Below, in pieces: positions 17,554-26,869 of a stretch of DNA of 64,000 bases. The stretch covers positions 1 through 64,000 of the forward strand of contig CALIKV010000031.1 in NCBI GenBank assembly GCA_938017505.1, given 5' to 3'. Made by a program: the position numbers and the translations under genes. The DNA is from an uncultured Sulfolobales archaeon (GTDB lineage Archaea > Thermoproteota > Thermoprotei_A > Sulfolobales > NBVN01). The notes beneath the pieces were generated by a model. The model ran no database searches. It was not told where the DNA came from and worked only from the letters and a program-made list of their open reading frames with translations. The number at the start of each line of letters is the position of its first letter. The first letter of the stretch is position 1.

Positions 17554-18999
17554 TCACGTGAAGAATTTGTTTAACGTCTCTTCGGAGGGAGGTTTAGTGA
17601 GGAGGGAGACTAAGATAGCTACTGGGAAGTTAGCGGCAAGCCCCCAAATGCCTGAGTTTATCTGGAGTGGGTTAGACCAGTAGAACGTGGTGAGTAGCAC
17701 TACTATCGTCCCGACAACTATCCCGGCGAAGATCCCATGCTTCGTCGCTCTCCGCCAGAGCATTGCAAACATTGTGCCCGGTAGGAATTGAACAACGCCT
17801 GAATACGCTATCAAGAGGAGGTTAACCAGTAGGGACGGGTAGTAAAGCGATAGGATTAACGTCACCACGCTGACGATGATCGTTAAGATCCTGGCCACCC
17901 ACGCGGTAGATATGTCGCTTAAGCCCCTCAGGAAACCTCTCTGGATTAAGTTCCTTGATATTAGGACCGCTGTTGCTTGTATTAAGCTGCCGCCACTTGA
18001 CACGGCGGCCGCCAGACCTCCGGCGCCTATTATGCCTACCAGGACTGGCGGGAAGAACTCCCTCGCGCTCACCATCACCGCGGTGTCCGGGTTCGGAAGC
18101 TTGGGGAAGAGGAGTAAGGAGCTGAAGCCTACTAGGACTATAGGGACGGCTAGGACAGAGTACCATGACATCCAAGCACAACTGCGCATTGCAACCCGTT
18201 CCGACTTAGCCGCGTACATCCTTGAGACTAGATGTGGGAACATCCAGAACCCAAGCGTTGTGAGCGTTAGGGTCGACATATACCACGGAATCCCGTGAAT
18301 GCCCTTGGCGCCCGGCAGCGTTAGGTGTGCTGGACTCGTGCTCAACACCCTGTTGAACAGCTCTCCTATATTACCGAAGGCTAATATGGGTATTGTGAAT
18401 AGCATGAAGGCGGCGACGAACATGAGTATGCCTTGCAGGACGTTAGTCCACGCGAGACCCCTGTAACCCCCTATGAAGAGGAATATCGTCACACAGATGT
18501 AAGCTATCAGTATCGACGTGGTTCTATCTATGGCTCCGTAGCTAGCTATCTCGACAATTATGCCGGTGCCTTGAATCTGGAGCTGTATGTAGGGTAGTAG
18601 GAAGGCAATGCCGGAGAAAGCTACCAAGATGCCTAGAGCAGTGCTCTCGTACCTGTGCATGAATAGATCTGGCTGAGTTATGTACCCGAACTTCCTTGAG
18701 AGTCTGTTGTAGTAGGGAGCCAGTAGGAAGCCTGTTGAGTAAGCAGTGACGAAGTACGCTAACGCGTAGTATATTGGAGCTCCGTAATTGAACGCCCACC
18801 CGGCCAGGCCGAGGAACGTGAAGGCACTATATATCTCCGCGGCTAAAGTGAAGAACACTACGACGAAGCTTAGGTTTCTTGAGGCTACAGTCCATTCCTC
18901 AAGGCTGAACTTCTTCAGAACGCCTGCCATTATAGCTACTATCGTCGAGACTATCAACCAGCCGAATATTATTATAAGCGCTATTATCTCCATCCTCAT
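17554..18999 (-). CDS. Sodium:solute symporter (SSS family)
   Basis: Multi-TM protein with FLGLAGWAFNYGAPIYYALAYF, GGYRGLAWTNVLQGILMF, GGLAAAVSSGGSLIQATAVLISRN. Confidence 0.88.
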   Translation of the reverse strand: MRMEIIALIIIFGWLIVSTIVAIMAGVLKKFSLEEWTVASRNLSFVVVFFTLAAEIYSAFTFLGLAGWAFNYGAPIYYALAYFVTAYSTGFLLAPYYNRLSRKFGYITQPDLFMHRYESTALGILVAFSGIAFLLPYIQLQIQGTGIIVEIASYGAIDRTTSILIAYICVTIFLFIGGYRGLAWTNVLQGILMFVAAFMLFTIPILAFGNIGELFNRVLSTSPAHLTLPGAKGIHGIPWYMSTLTLTTLGFWMFPHLVSRMYAAKSERVAMRSCAWMSWYSVLAVPIVLVGFSSLLLFPKLPNPDTAVMVSAREFFPPVLVGIIGAGGLAAAVSSGGSLIQATAVLISRNLIQRGFLRGLSDISTAWVARILTIIVSVVTLILSLYYPSLLVNLLLIAYSGVVQFLPGTMFAMLWRRATKHGIFAGIVVGTIVVLLTTFYWSNPLQINSGIWGLAANFPVAILVSLLTKPPSEETLNKFFT

Positions 19000-19205
19000 T
19001 CACCCCTCGTACGGACTAAGTACGCTAACGTCAGTATCACCGGCCCTATGATCAACCACATCACATGCCAGAACAGGTTGAAAGGCAGTCCAAACACGAA
19101 AGGCTCCACTATAGGCATGACCAGAGGAGCGCCGAATATCATGACCACCGGGGGTATAACGGCCACTAGAAATGTTAATCTCTCCCTAGATGAGCGGCTG
19201 CTCAT
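18996..19205 (-). CDS. Small two-TM membrane protein (DUF3311-like), SSS symporter partner
   Basis: 69 aa, FVFGLPFNLFWHVMWLIIGPVILTLAYLV; overlaps symporter start by 4 nt. Confidence 0.7.
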   Translation of the reverse strand: MSSRSSRERLTFLVAVIPPVVMIFGAPLVMPIVEPFVFGLPFNLFWHVMWLIIGPVILTLAYLVRTRGE

Positions 19206-19374
19206 TAGATTTACACCAAAGACTTAATATAGCCTGGGATATTTAAGCATTTCTTTTTAACAGTAGAACGTTGGTTAATACTAAAAATTATTTCTCCTAG
19301 CAGCAGGAAACCCTCCACAAAAATAAATGGAGTCTAAAATAAATATGCTCATTAACATTCACCGCTGATCTTGT

Positions 19375-19426
19375 CAATGCCATAGACAAGTTAATAATTA
19401 CAATGCCATAGGCGAGTTAATAATTA
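19375..19426. repeat. Two-copy 26-bp tandem direct repeat
   Basis: CAATGCCATAGACAAGTTAATAATTA / CAATGCCATAGGCGAGTTAATAATTA, 24/26 identical, directly adjacent. Confidence 0.9.
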
Positions 19427-19496
19427 TAAGGAGAAAATTACTAGAATATCCTGATTAAGAAAAGAACAGTGTTGAATGTTATCTTAAATGCAAAGA

Positions 19497-19504
19497 TTTA
19501 AAAA
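19497..19504 (+). promoter_or_regulatory. Candidate archaeal TATA box for the liv operon
   Basis: TTTAAAAA about 33 nt upstream of the ATG at 19538. Confidence 0.45.
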
Positions 19505-19537
19505 CCCAGAAGCTAATGTAGTGTGGTGTAATATATA

Positions 19538-20803
19538 ATGTCTTCCAAAGGAGGTATTGGAGCAAAAACTCTCTACATCATTGTAGGTTTAGTAGCGGTT
19601 CTCGTGATCGCTGTCGGGGTCGCGTATTATCTGAGCTTGCCACCAGCGGGTCAGGAGGTTCAGGTCATTAAGATAGGTGGTGTGGGGCCCCTATCAGCGC
19701 CTGGAGCGTCCATTCAAGGGGTTGAGCTAAAGAAGGGCATTGAGATAGCTGTTGAGCTGATTAACCAGGAGGGCGGGCTTCTAGGCAAGAAGGTTGAGCT
19801 AGTGTTCGAGGACACGCAGGGGACGCCTGAGAAGGGAACGACTGCTATGGAGAAGCTCATAATGCAGGACAAGGTCCCGATCGTTGTGGGCGAGTACCAC
19901 AGCTCAGTGTTCCTGGCCGAGATGGAGGTTGCCCGTAAGTACGGGATACCGATAATCGATGCCTCGGCATGGAGTTCGACAATCCGCACTAAACAGTATA
20001 GGGAAGTGTTCGCCACGGCTCCATGCACTGCGTTGAACGCCGAGCATGAAGCGAAGTTCATCGTGGCTTCAGGCTTTAAGAACGTCCTCATACTGGCTGA
20101 GGACACGGACTACGGCATAGATATGGCGCGCGACTTGACATCAGCGTTGAGGCGTTTGGGCTTCAACGGTAGCGTAGTTACTGAGATTGTCTCGCGAACT
20201 GCCAAGGACTTCACGCCCACATTGCTCAAGTACAAGAACTTGCCGACGCCGCCGGATATAATAGTCTTGCCGGCCACACCGCCAGCAGGCTTCCTGATCA
20301 TTAAGCAGGCCTACGAGATAGGTCTAGTGCCAGAGATAGCTTTAGCGTATGAGGTAACTGGCGCGGGCGACAGGTATACTGAGCTGTGGCCGGCAGTGGG
20401 TGATGGAGGCAAATACCTAGTGTACTTCACGCCTTACAGCCCTAGAATAACGTTAACTTCACTAGGGGATAAAGTTAGAGAAATCTACAAGAGCAGATAT
20501 GGAGCTGAGCCGACATACATAGTGTTCAACGGTTTTGACGCTGCTTGGGCAGCGTTACACGCGATTAAGAAGGCCGGGAGCACTACTCCCAGCGCCTTAA
20601 TTAAAGCCCTAGAGACGTTGGATATCATGGGGACTAGAGGGGTTATAAAGTTCTCCAACGCCACAAGCCCCGCGTACTACTATCATCAATGGCTAGAGGT
20701 CCCGGTCCTCACGTGCCAGTACAAGGAAGTCAACCAGGCGCCGACGGAATCAGACATCATATACCCGCCGGAATTTGCTACGGGAACTCTCGTTAAGCCG
20801 TAA
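19538..20803 (+). CDS. livJ: Branched-chain amino acid-type ABC transporter, substrate-binding protein
   Basis: Signal/TM N-terminus then IKIGGVGPLSAPGASIQGVELKKGIEIAVELINQEGGLLGKKVELVFEDTQGTPEKG; followed by LivHMGF. Confidence 0.9.
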   Translation: MSSKGGIGAKTLYIIVGLVAVLVIAVGVAYYLSLPPAGQEVQVIKIGGVGPLSAPGASIQGVELKKGIEIAVELINQEGGLLGKKVELVFEDTQGTPEKGTTAMEKLIMQDKVPIVVGEYHSSVFLAEMEVARKYGIPIIDASAWSSTIRTKQYREVFATAPCTALNAEHEAKFIVASGFKNVLILAEDTDYGIDMARDLTSALRRLGFNGSVVTEIVSRTAKDFTPTLLKYKNLPTPPDIIVLPATPPAGFLIIKQAYEIGLVPEIALAYEVTGAGDRYTELWPAVGDGGKYLVYFTPYSPRITLTSLGDKVREIYKSRYGAEPTYIVFNGFDAAWAALHAIKKAGSTTPSALIKALETLDIMGTRGVIKFSNATSPAYYYHQWLEVPVLTCQYKEVNQAPTESDIIYPPEFATGTLVKP

Positions 20804-20861
20804 CGCTTATAAACCTAAAGATTCATCTGTTTTCCCTTAAAATGGATTAAGTTGGTAGGCG

Positions 20862-21758
20862 GTGAAGATGGTGATAGAGTTAACAGCTCTAGCGGAGAAT
20901 TTGATCGTGGGTCTATTAATGGGTTCTTTTTACGCTTTAATGGCTGTAGGGCTCTCGCTGATGTTCAGCGTGATGAGGATAGTTAACTTCGCTCACGGGG
21001 AGTTCTACGCGTTGGGAGGGTACATCCTCTACTACCTCACAACCCTCTTCGGTCTGAACAACTTCCTTGCATTGCCGTTGGTGATGGCGGGGATGTTCGC
21101 CATAGGCCTTACCGTGGAGAGGCTTCTCTTGAGACCGCTCTTAGTCGAGGCCTTAGGTGGTGAGTACGCTATAATAACGACTTTCGGGATCTCGTTATTC
21201 ATAGTGAACTTCGCCATAGCTTTCTTCGGCCCGGAGTACAAAACACCCCCCTCCTTCGTTCCGATCTTCAGAATCTCATTAGGTACCCTGTACGTGAGTG
21301 GGGATAGAGTGCTTGTCTCGCTCATCGCAGCGGGCATATTACTGGCCACGTGTTTAATAATATATAAAACCAGGATAGGCCTCGCGATGAGGGCCACGGC
21401 TCAGAACAGGGATGGAGCCATGCTATGTGGTATAGAAGTCTTTAAGACTAACATGACTGCCACAGGCCTTGCTGCCATGCTTGCCGGGGCCGCTGGCGCT
21501 CTATTATCGCCTATAATGCTCTTATTCCCTGAAGCCGGGAGCATACCGGCCACTAAGAGTTACGTTGTAATCGCGCTTGGAGGCATGGGTTCGCTTCCCG
21601 GTGCCATAATCGGCAGCATTGTCTTAGGCGTCGTCGAGAGCTTAGGTACTGTGTTGCTGTCCGCGGCTTACAGAGATGCCTACAGCTTCCTCGTATTGAT
21701 AACGGTGTTGTTGCTGAGACCTCAAGGAATATTCGGCGTTAAAGTGAGAGAGGTGTAG
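20862..21758 (+). CDS. livH: Branched-chain amino acid-type ABC transporter permease
   Basis: LLMGSFYALMAVGLSLMFSVMRIVNFAHGEFYALGGY; LGGMGSLPGAIIGS. Confidence 0.93.
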   Translation: MKMVIELTALAENLIVGLLMGSFYALMAVGLSLMFSVMRIVNFAHGEFYALGGYILYYLTTLFGLNNFLALPLVMAGMFAIGLTVERLLLRPLLVEALGGEYAIITTFGISLFIVNFAIAFFGPEYKTPPSFVPIFRISLGTLYVSGDRVLVSLIAAGILLATCLIIYKTRIGLAMRATAQNRDGAMLCGIEVFKTNMTATGLAAMLAGAAGALLSPIMLLFPEAGSIPATKSYVVIALGGMGSLPGAIIGSIVLGVVESLGTVLLSAAYRDAYSFLVLITVLLLRPQGIFGVKVREV

Positions 21759-21761
21759 GGG

Positions 21762-22715
21762 TTGGACATCGACGTACGGGCTTTATTGAGCAGGAGGATC
21801 AACATAGCGATCATCGCGGGCGCTGTGTTGCTGTTATTGCTCCCGTTAATCCTGAGGCATGAGTACTGGATTTACGTATTCACCATAGGGTACTACTACG
21901 CCATACTAGCGTTGACTTGGAACATCATGGCGGGATACCTACGCAGGGTTTCCTTCGCGCATATGGCGCTTGCAGCTATAGGGGCTTACACGTCAACCCT
22001 GACCATCATAAACTTCAAGATCCCGCTCGTCTTAGGCATGTTCTTAGGGATGGTTGTGGGGGCTTTATCCAGCCTCTTCATAGGGTACTTGAGCCTTAGG
22101 TTGAGGGGGGTCTATTTCACGTTATCCACGCTGGCGTTCGCGGAGATATTCAGAATAGTCGTCACCGTAGAGTACCAGTACACTAGAGGTAGTCTAGGCC
22201 TTGAAGCCCCGAAGCTCCTGGGTAACATTCTGACGTACGTCCCCTACTATTACGTAGCGCTCGCGTTCCTGGGGGCTGTGACTATACTGACGCACTTAAT
22301 GCTTAACTCAGGGTTAGGGTTAAGGGTGAAGGCCGTTGGCGATAGTGAGGAGGCGGCGGAGGCGCTCGGTATAAACTCTGCCAGGATAAAGGTCTTCACG
22401 TTCCTCTACTCCTCGGCAATAGCCTCACTGGCGGGCGCGTTCTACGGGCATCTAATAGGGCTCGTATCGCCTGAGATCTGCGGGTTCGAGCAATTGGCGT
22501 TAGTGATAGCTATGAGCGTCGTGGGAGGTCTAGGCACTATCCCAGGACCTATCATAGGTGCGTTACTGATCGAGCTCCTGGCAGAGTACTTGAGGGGGTT
22601 CGGGATCTACAGGTACTTAATACTGGCTGCGTTGATAATCGTGACTATAAGGTTCTTCAGGCAAGGTATATTCGGGTGGGTCAAGAAGAGGGTTTTATTG
22701 GGTGTTGGGATGTGA
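21762..22715 (+). CDS. livM: Branched-chain amino acid-type ABC transporter permease
   Basis: LTWNIMAGYLRRVSFAHMALAAIGAY; GVYFTLSTLAFAEIFR; VGGLGTIPGPIIGALL. Confidence 0.92.
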   Translation: MDIDVRALLSRRINIAIIAGAVLLLLLPLILRHEYWIYVFTIGYYYAILALTWNIMAGYLRRVSFAHMALAAIGAYTSTLTIINFKIPLVLGMFLGMVVGALSSLFIGYLSLRLRGVYFTLSTLAFAEIFRIVVTVEYQYTRGSLGLEAPKLLGNILTYVPYYYVALAFLGAVTILTHLMLNSGLGLRVKAVGDSEEAAEALGINSARIKVFTFLYSSAIASLAGAFYGHLIGLVSPEICGFEQLALVIAMSVVGGLGTIPGPIIGALLIELLAEYLRGFGIYRYLILAALIIVTIRFFRQGIFGWVKKRVLLGVGM

Positions 22716-23443
22716 GCAGGGAGAAAGTCCTTGAAATACAGGATCTCTCGAAACACTTCGGAGGGGTTAAGGCAGTAGATAATTTCAGCATGGAGGTCTT
22801 TAACGGGGAGATCGTGGGGTTGATAGGCCCTAACGGAGCTGGTAAAACCACCTTGATAAACGTGGTTACGGGGTTCCTAACCCCTGATAAAGGCCGAGTG
22901 GTCTTCCTAGGCGAGGACGTCACAGGGCTACCGCCCCATAAAATAAACTCCAGGGGCATGGCGAGAACCTTCCAATTGATAAAGCCCTTCGCCAACCTCA
23001 GGGTGTTGGACGCCATAGCGGTTGGAGCACTGTCTAAATCAAGGGGTAAGAAGGAGGCCTACGAGAAGGCGACGGAGATAGTCAGGCTTCTAGGGCTTAA
23101 GGATCCCTACCGGGTGTGTAGCACATTAACTATAGTCGAGGAGAAACTCGTAGAGCTTGGGAGAGCGCTCGCAACGAGACCTAAACTACTTCTAATAGAC
23201 GAGCTTGCTGCAGGTCTAAGACCGCATGAGATCGTTGACATGAGGAAGATAATCACTGCCATCAGGAAAGAGTACGACATGTCCATGGTGGTCGTTGAGC
23301 ACGTGATGCCTTTAGTCATGGGCATTAGCGATAGAGTGGTTGTCATGAGTTCAGGTGCTAAGATAGCTGAAGGAACGCCTGAGGAGATCGCGAAAGACCC
23401 AAAGGTGATAGCAGCTTATTTAGGTGAGAGAAGGAGGGTTTGA
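22712..23443 (+). CDS. livG: Branched-chain amino acid-type ABC transporter ATP-binding protein
   Basis: IGPNGAGKTTLINVVTGF, LLLIDELAAGL. Likely GTG start at 22712, downstream of the ORF-track start at 22676. Confidence 0.93.
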   Translation: MSREKVLEIQDLSKHFGGVKAVDNFSMEVFNGEIVGLIGPNGAGKTTLINVVTGFLTPDKGRVVFLGEDVTGLPPHKINSRGMARTFQLIKPFANLRVLDAIAVGALSKSRGKKEAYEKATEIVRLLGLKDPYRVCSTLTIVEEKLVELGRALATRPKLLLIDELAAGLRPHEIVDMRKIITAIRKEYDMSMVVVEHVMPLVMGISDRVVVMSSGAKIAEGTPEEIAKDPKVIAAYLGERRRV

Positions 23444-24176
23444 GGTGAGGAGGGTGAGCGACGGGGATCAATTCCTGACGGTTAAGGACTTGAGGGCCTC
23501 CTACGGTAAGATACAGGTCTTATGGGATGTCTCCTTCAGAATCCAGCGCGGCGAGATAGTCGCTCTGGTAGGCTCCAACGGCGCTGGCAAAACAACAACT
23601 CTGAAAGTGATTGCAGGGCTCCATAGACCTATGGGAGGCGAGATAGCCTTCGAAGGACGGAGGATAGACGGGTTGCGATCCCCCTCAATAGTTAAAATAG
23701 GGGTGACCCTAGTGCCTGAGGGAAGGCAGCTGTTCCCCGAAATGACGGTGTATGAGAACCTCCTCGCAGGCGCGTATCTACTGAAAGATAAGTCGGAGAT
23801 AAACGAAAGACTCAACTTCGTCTATAAAATCTTCCCAGTGCTTGAGGAGAGGCGGAGGCAGAAGGCCGGAACCCTGAGTGGAGGGGAGCAGCAGATGCTG
23901 GCTATTGGGAGGGCGTTGATGACGCGACCGAAGCTGCTGATGCTGGACGAACCCAGTCTAGGCATAATGCCTAAGTTAGTTGACGTAATACTTGACACCC
24001 TAGTGATGCTCAGGCGTGAGGGAATAACGATACTCCTGGTCGAGCAGAACGTTAAGGCTGCTCTCGAGATATCTGACAGGGGCTACGTTATAGAGAACGG
24101 CAGGATAGTCTTGGAGGGTAAAGCAAGCGACCTGATTGACAGCGAGATAGTTAAGAAGGCCTACCTCGCTCTCTAG
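23424..24176 (+). CDS. livF: Branched-chain amino acid-type ABC transporter ATP-binding protein
   Basis: VGSNGAGKTTTLKVIAGL, LSGGEQQMLAIGRALMTRPKLLMLDEPSLGIMP. Confidence 0.94.
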   Translation: MREGGFEVRRVSDGDQFLTVKDLRASYGKIQVLWDVSFRIQRGEIVALVGSNGAGKTTTLKVIAGLHRPMGGEIAFEGRRIDGLRSPSIVKIGVTLVPEGRQLFPEMTVYENLLAGAYLLKDKSEINERLNFVYKIFPVLEERRRQKAGTLSGGEQQMLAIGRALMTRPKLLMLDEPSLGIMPKLVDVILDTLVMLRREGITILLVEQNVKAALEISDRGYVIENGRIVLEGKASDLIDSEIVKKAYLAL

Positions 24177-24183
24177 GGGAGAC

Positions 24184-25473
24184 CTACTTACCCACGTACT
24201 CTACTCCGGACCACTCGACTATGTGAACGGCCATCACCTTAACGGCCTTTATCAAGTCCTCGACGTTAACCCACTCGTTGACGGCGTGCATCTGCGCTAC
24301 AGTTCCAGGACCGAAGCAGACTGTCGGCACGCCCATCCTCACCAGCGTCCTCATATCGCTAGCCCCCTCATGACCTTTAATAACGGGTTTCATCCCGAGG
24401 GCCGCTTCAAACGACTTAGCTAACGACTGTGTTAGCGGGTGGTTAACGGGGATCTCAACGCCCTCACCCGCATACCCCTCCTGCCTGACCACCGGCGGGT
24501 TGTTTTTAAGCCACTCATCATCTTTGAGGTATTCATGAATGAAATCCCTTAACTCATTGATCGCAGTGCTCACGGACTCTCCCGGAAGTAAACCCATCCT
24601 CCCCTTCAAGACTGCCTTATCGGGCACCGCGCTTGGGAAAGTCCCTGAGTTGAACACGCCTAAGAACAAAGCCAACACCCCTCTCGCATCCGGGTAAAGG
24701 GGGTGTTTCTTGCTGCTGACCCTCACCTCATACAACCTCCTAATAGCTTCACATACCTTACACCCCTTCTCAATGGCGTTAACGCCCTCCCAGATCCTCG
24801 ACATCGAAGCCGTCCTTCCGGGGACCTCAACGGTGAACCACATGCTTCCTGAGACTGAGGGCTGCACCTCTAGATCGCTGGCCTCTGCGTTGACGGCCCC
24901 GTCAGCACCGTACCCCCTCAAGAGAGCTGACAACGTGCCGTTGCTCGTGTACTCCTCGTCTATGACGTAATGCATGTAGATGTTCCCCATGGGTCGGAAG
25001 CCGGAATCAAGCAGGATCTTCACCGCCATCGTATAAGCTGCTACGCCGCTCTTCATATCGGAAGCGCCTCTCCCGTAAAGACGATCATCCTCGATGAAGC
25101 CGCTGAAGGGGTCATGCCTCCACGCTTCCCTAGGACCTGGAGGGATTACATCTACGTGACCGTTGAAAGCTAGTGACTTACCGCCTCCCACCCCCTTGAC
25201 TGAGCCCACCAACATAGGTCTCCCCCTATACGGGATCGCTGGAGTCTCGAAAAACGGATTCCCCCTTAGCTCTGATTCATCGACCTCCCACATATCGTAT
25301 GAGATGCCCCACTCACGAAGCTTAGAAGCTATGTAGAGTTGTAGGTCCCTCTCATTCCCGCTCACGCTAGGGAAGCTTATTAAGTCCTGCAGGAATCTCA
25401 CAATGACTTCTCGTGATGAATCAACGTTCCGGAGGATCCTACCCACGACTTCCTTTCTGTTCATGAAATCCAC
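24184..25473 (-). CDS. M20 family peptidase/deacylase
   Basis: FNGHVDVIPPGP, YGRGASDMKSGVAAY, VIDEEYTSNGTLSALL, convergent with livF. Confidence 0.9.
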   Translation of the reverse strand: MDFMNRKEVVGRILRNVDSSREVIVRFLQDLISFPSVSGNERDLQLYIASKLREWGISYDMWEVDESELRGNPFFETPAIPYRGRPMLVGSVKGVGGGKSLAFNGHVDVIPPGPREAWRHDPFSGFIEDDRLYGRGASDMKSGVAAYTMAVKILLDSGFRPMGNIYMHYVIDEEYTSNGTLSALLRGYGADGAVNAEASDLEVQPSVSGSMWFTVEVPGRTASMSRIWEGVNAIEKGCKVCEAIRRLYEVRVSSKKHPLYPDARGVLALFLGVFNSGTFPSAVPDKAVLKGRMGLLPGESVSTAINELRDFIHEYLKDDEWLKNNPPVVRQEGYAGEGVEIPVNHPLTQSLAKSFEAALGMKPVIKGHEGASDMRTLVRMGVPTVCFGPGTVAQMHAVNEWVNVEDLIKAVKVMAVHIVEWSGVEYVGK

Positions 25474-25568
25474 TAATTATTTGACGAACGTAGAGATTAA
25501 TAAGGGATTATCTTGATTATGAAGTGCTTGCTTTCCTCAGTTTCCCGGATTCCCTGGAAGGCGGGCTT

Positions 25569-26012
25569 TCAGATGTAATCCTTCAGAGTCCTCAGGAGTC
25601 CTAGATCCGCGAGAACCCCGGCGATGTTTGGTGCTCTCTCCACGTCCTCCCTGCCTACTTTGAAGGTCTTCTCGATCTTACTCGCTTCTGTATCCACTCT
25701 AACGAACTTCCACTCCTTGTGGGGTATTCTGACCGCTATGTAGGGTGTCCCGCCCGCCCTCGCGGCGAAATCAACGAGCTTCTTTACCTGCTCCCCCTCT
25801 ACGTAGATCCCAGTTGGTTTAGCCCTTGATTTAACCTCGAAGACTGCCACCCTACCGTTCATGATCGCCACTACGTCGGGGTACTCGGCCTTCCTTATCC
25901 TGGAACCGCTTGCCGGGGCCCTCATCACAGCGAACCCGAGTCTCCACAGCATGTGGACTAACTCTCTTTCAGCTCTATAACCCCTAGACCTCCCTCCAGC
26001 TACTTCAACCAC
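25569..26012 (-). CDS. hjc: Archaeal Holliday junction resolvase
   Basis: RGYRAERELVHMLWRLGFAVMRAPASGS...YPDVVAIMNGRVAVFEVKSR. Confidence 0.92.
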   Translation of the reverse strand: MVEVAGGRSRGYRAERELVHMLWRLGFAVMRAPASGSRIRKAEYPDVVAIMNGRVAVFEVKSRAKPTGIYVEGEQVKKLVDFAARAGGTPYIAVRIPHKEWKFVRVDTEASKIEKTFKVGREDVERAPNIAGVLADLGLLRTLKDYI

Positions 26013-26066
26013 CTCGAGATACTTTCAACCTCGTTTAAATATCTCGTAACGCTTAAGTAAAATGAG

Positions 26067-26861
26067 GTGCATGGCTTGATAGATTTAGGAACCATAATAG
26101 TTCTCATGGTAGTGCTCCTGATAGTGGTCCCTCTACTTAGTGCGAGTATAAAGGTAGTTAGGGAGTACGAGAGAGCTGTTCTCTTCAGGCTTGGAAGGCT
26201 TGTCGGAGCTAAGGGCCCCGGCTTAATAATAATAATACCCTTCCTGGATAGTCTGATGAGGGTTGACTTAAGGGTTGTCACAGTCGACGTTCCGAAGCAG
26301 GAGATCATAACCAGGGATAACGTTAGCGTGAAGGTGGATGCGGTCATCTACTACAGGGCCGTGGACCCGGTGGCAGCGATAACTAGAGTGAGCAACTATC
26401 ATTACTCAATAATGATGTTGGGTCAGACGATCTTAAGGGATGTGATAGGACAGGTTGATTTAGATGACCTGCTTCAGAAAAGGGATGAACTGAACAAAAG
26501 GATTCAAGGAATAATAGACGAGACCGCCATGTCCTGGGGCATTAAAGTCGCTTCGGTCACCTTGAAGTCCGTGGAACTTCCTGAAGAGTTAATGAGGGCT
26601 ATGGCCAAGCAGGCTGAGGCAGAGAGGTGGAGGAGAGCCAGGGTCATAGAGGCTGAGGGCGAGAGACAGGCCTCAGCAGTCCTGGCCGAGGCAGCGTCAA
26701 TGTACGAAAAAAGCCCGATGGCCCTCCGCCTCAGGGAGCTCCAGACATTCATGGAGATAGCTAGGGAGAAGGCTTTAATAGTCGTGACGGAGAGCGGGGC
26801 TGCAGAACTAGGCAGGACTGCCGCGATGTATAAAGCACTTAAGGGACGAGAGGAACGTTAA
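26067..26861 (+). CDS. SPFH/stomatin-prohibitin family protein
   Basis: VVREYERAVLFRLGRLVGAKGPGLIIIIPFLDSLMRVDLRVVTVDVPKQEIITRDNVSVKVDAV. Confidence 0.95.
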   Translation: MHGLIDLGTIIVLMVVLLIVVPLLSASIKVVREYERAVLFRLGRLVGAKGPGLIIIIPFLDSLMRVDLRVVTVDVPKQEIITRDNVSVKVDAVIYYRAVDPVAAITRVSNYHYSIMMLGQTILRDVIGQVDLDDLLQKRDELNKRIQGIIDETAMSWGIKVASVTLKSVELPEELMRAMAKQAEAERWRRARVIEAEGERQASAVLAEAASMYEKSPMALRLRELQTFMEIAREKALIVVTESGAAELGRTAAMYKALKGREER

Positions 26862-26869
26862 ACAGGGGG

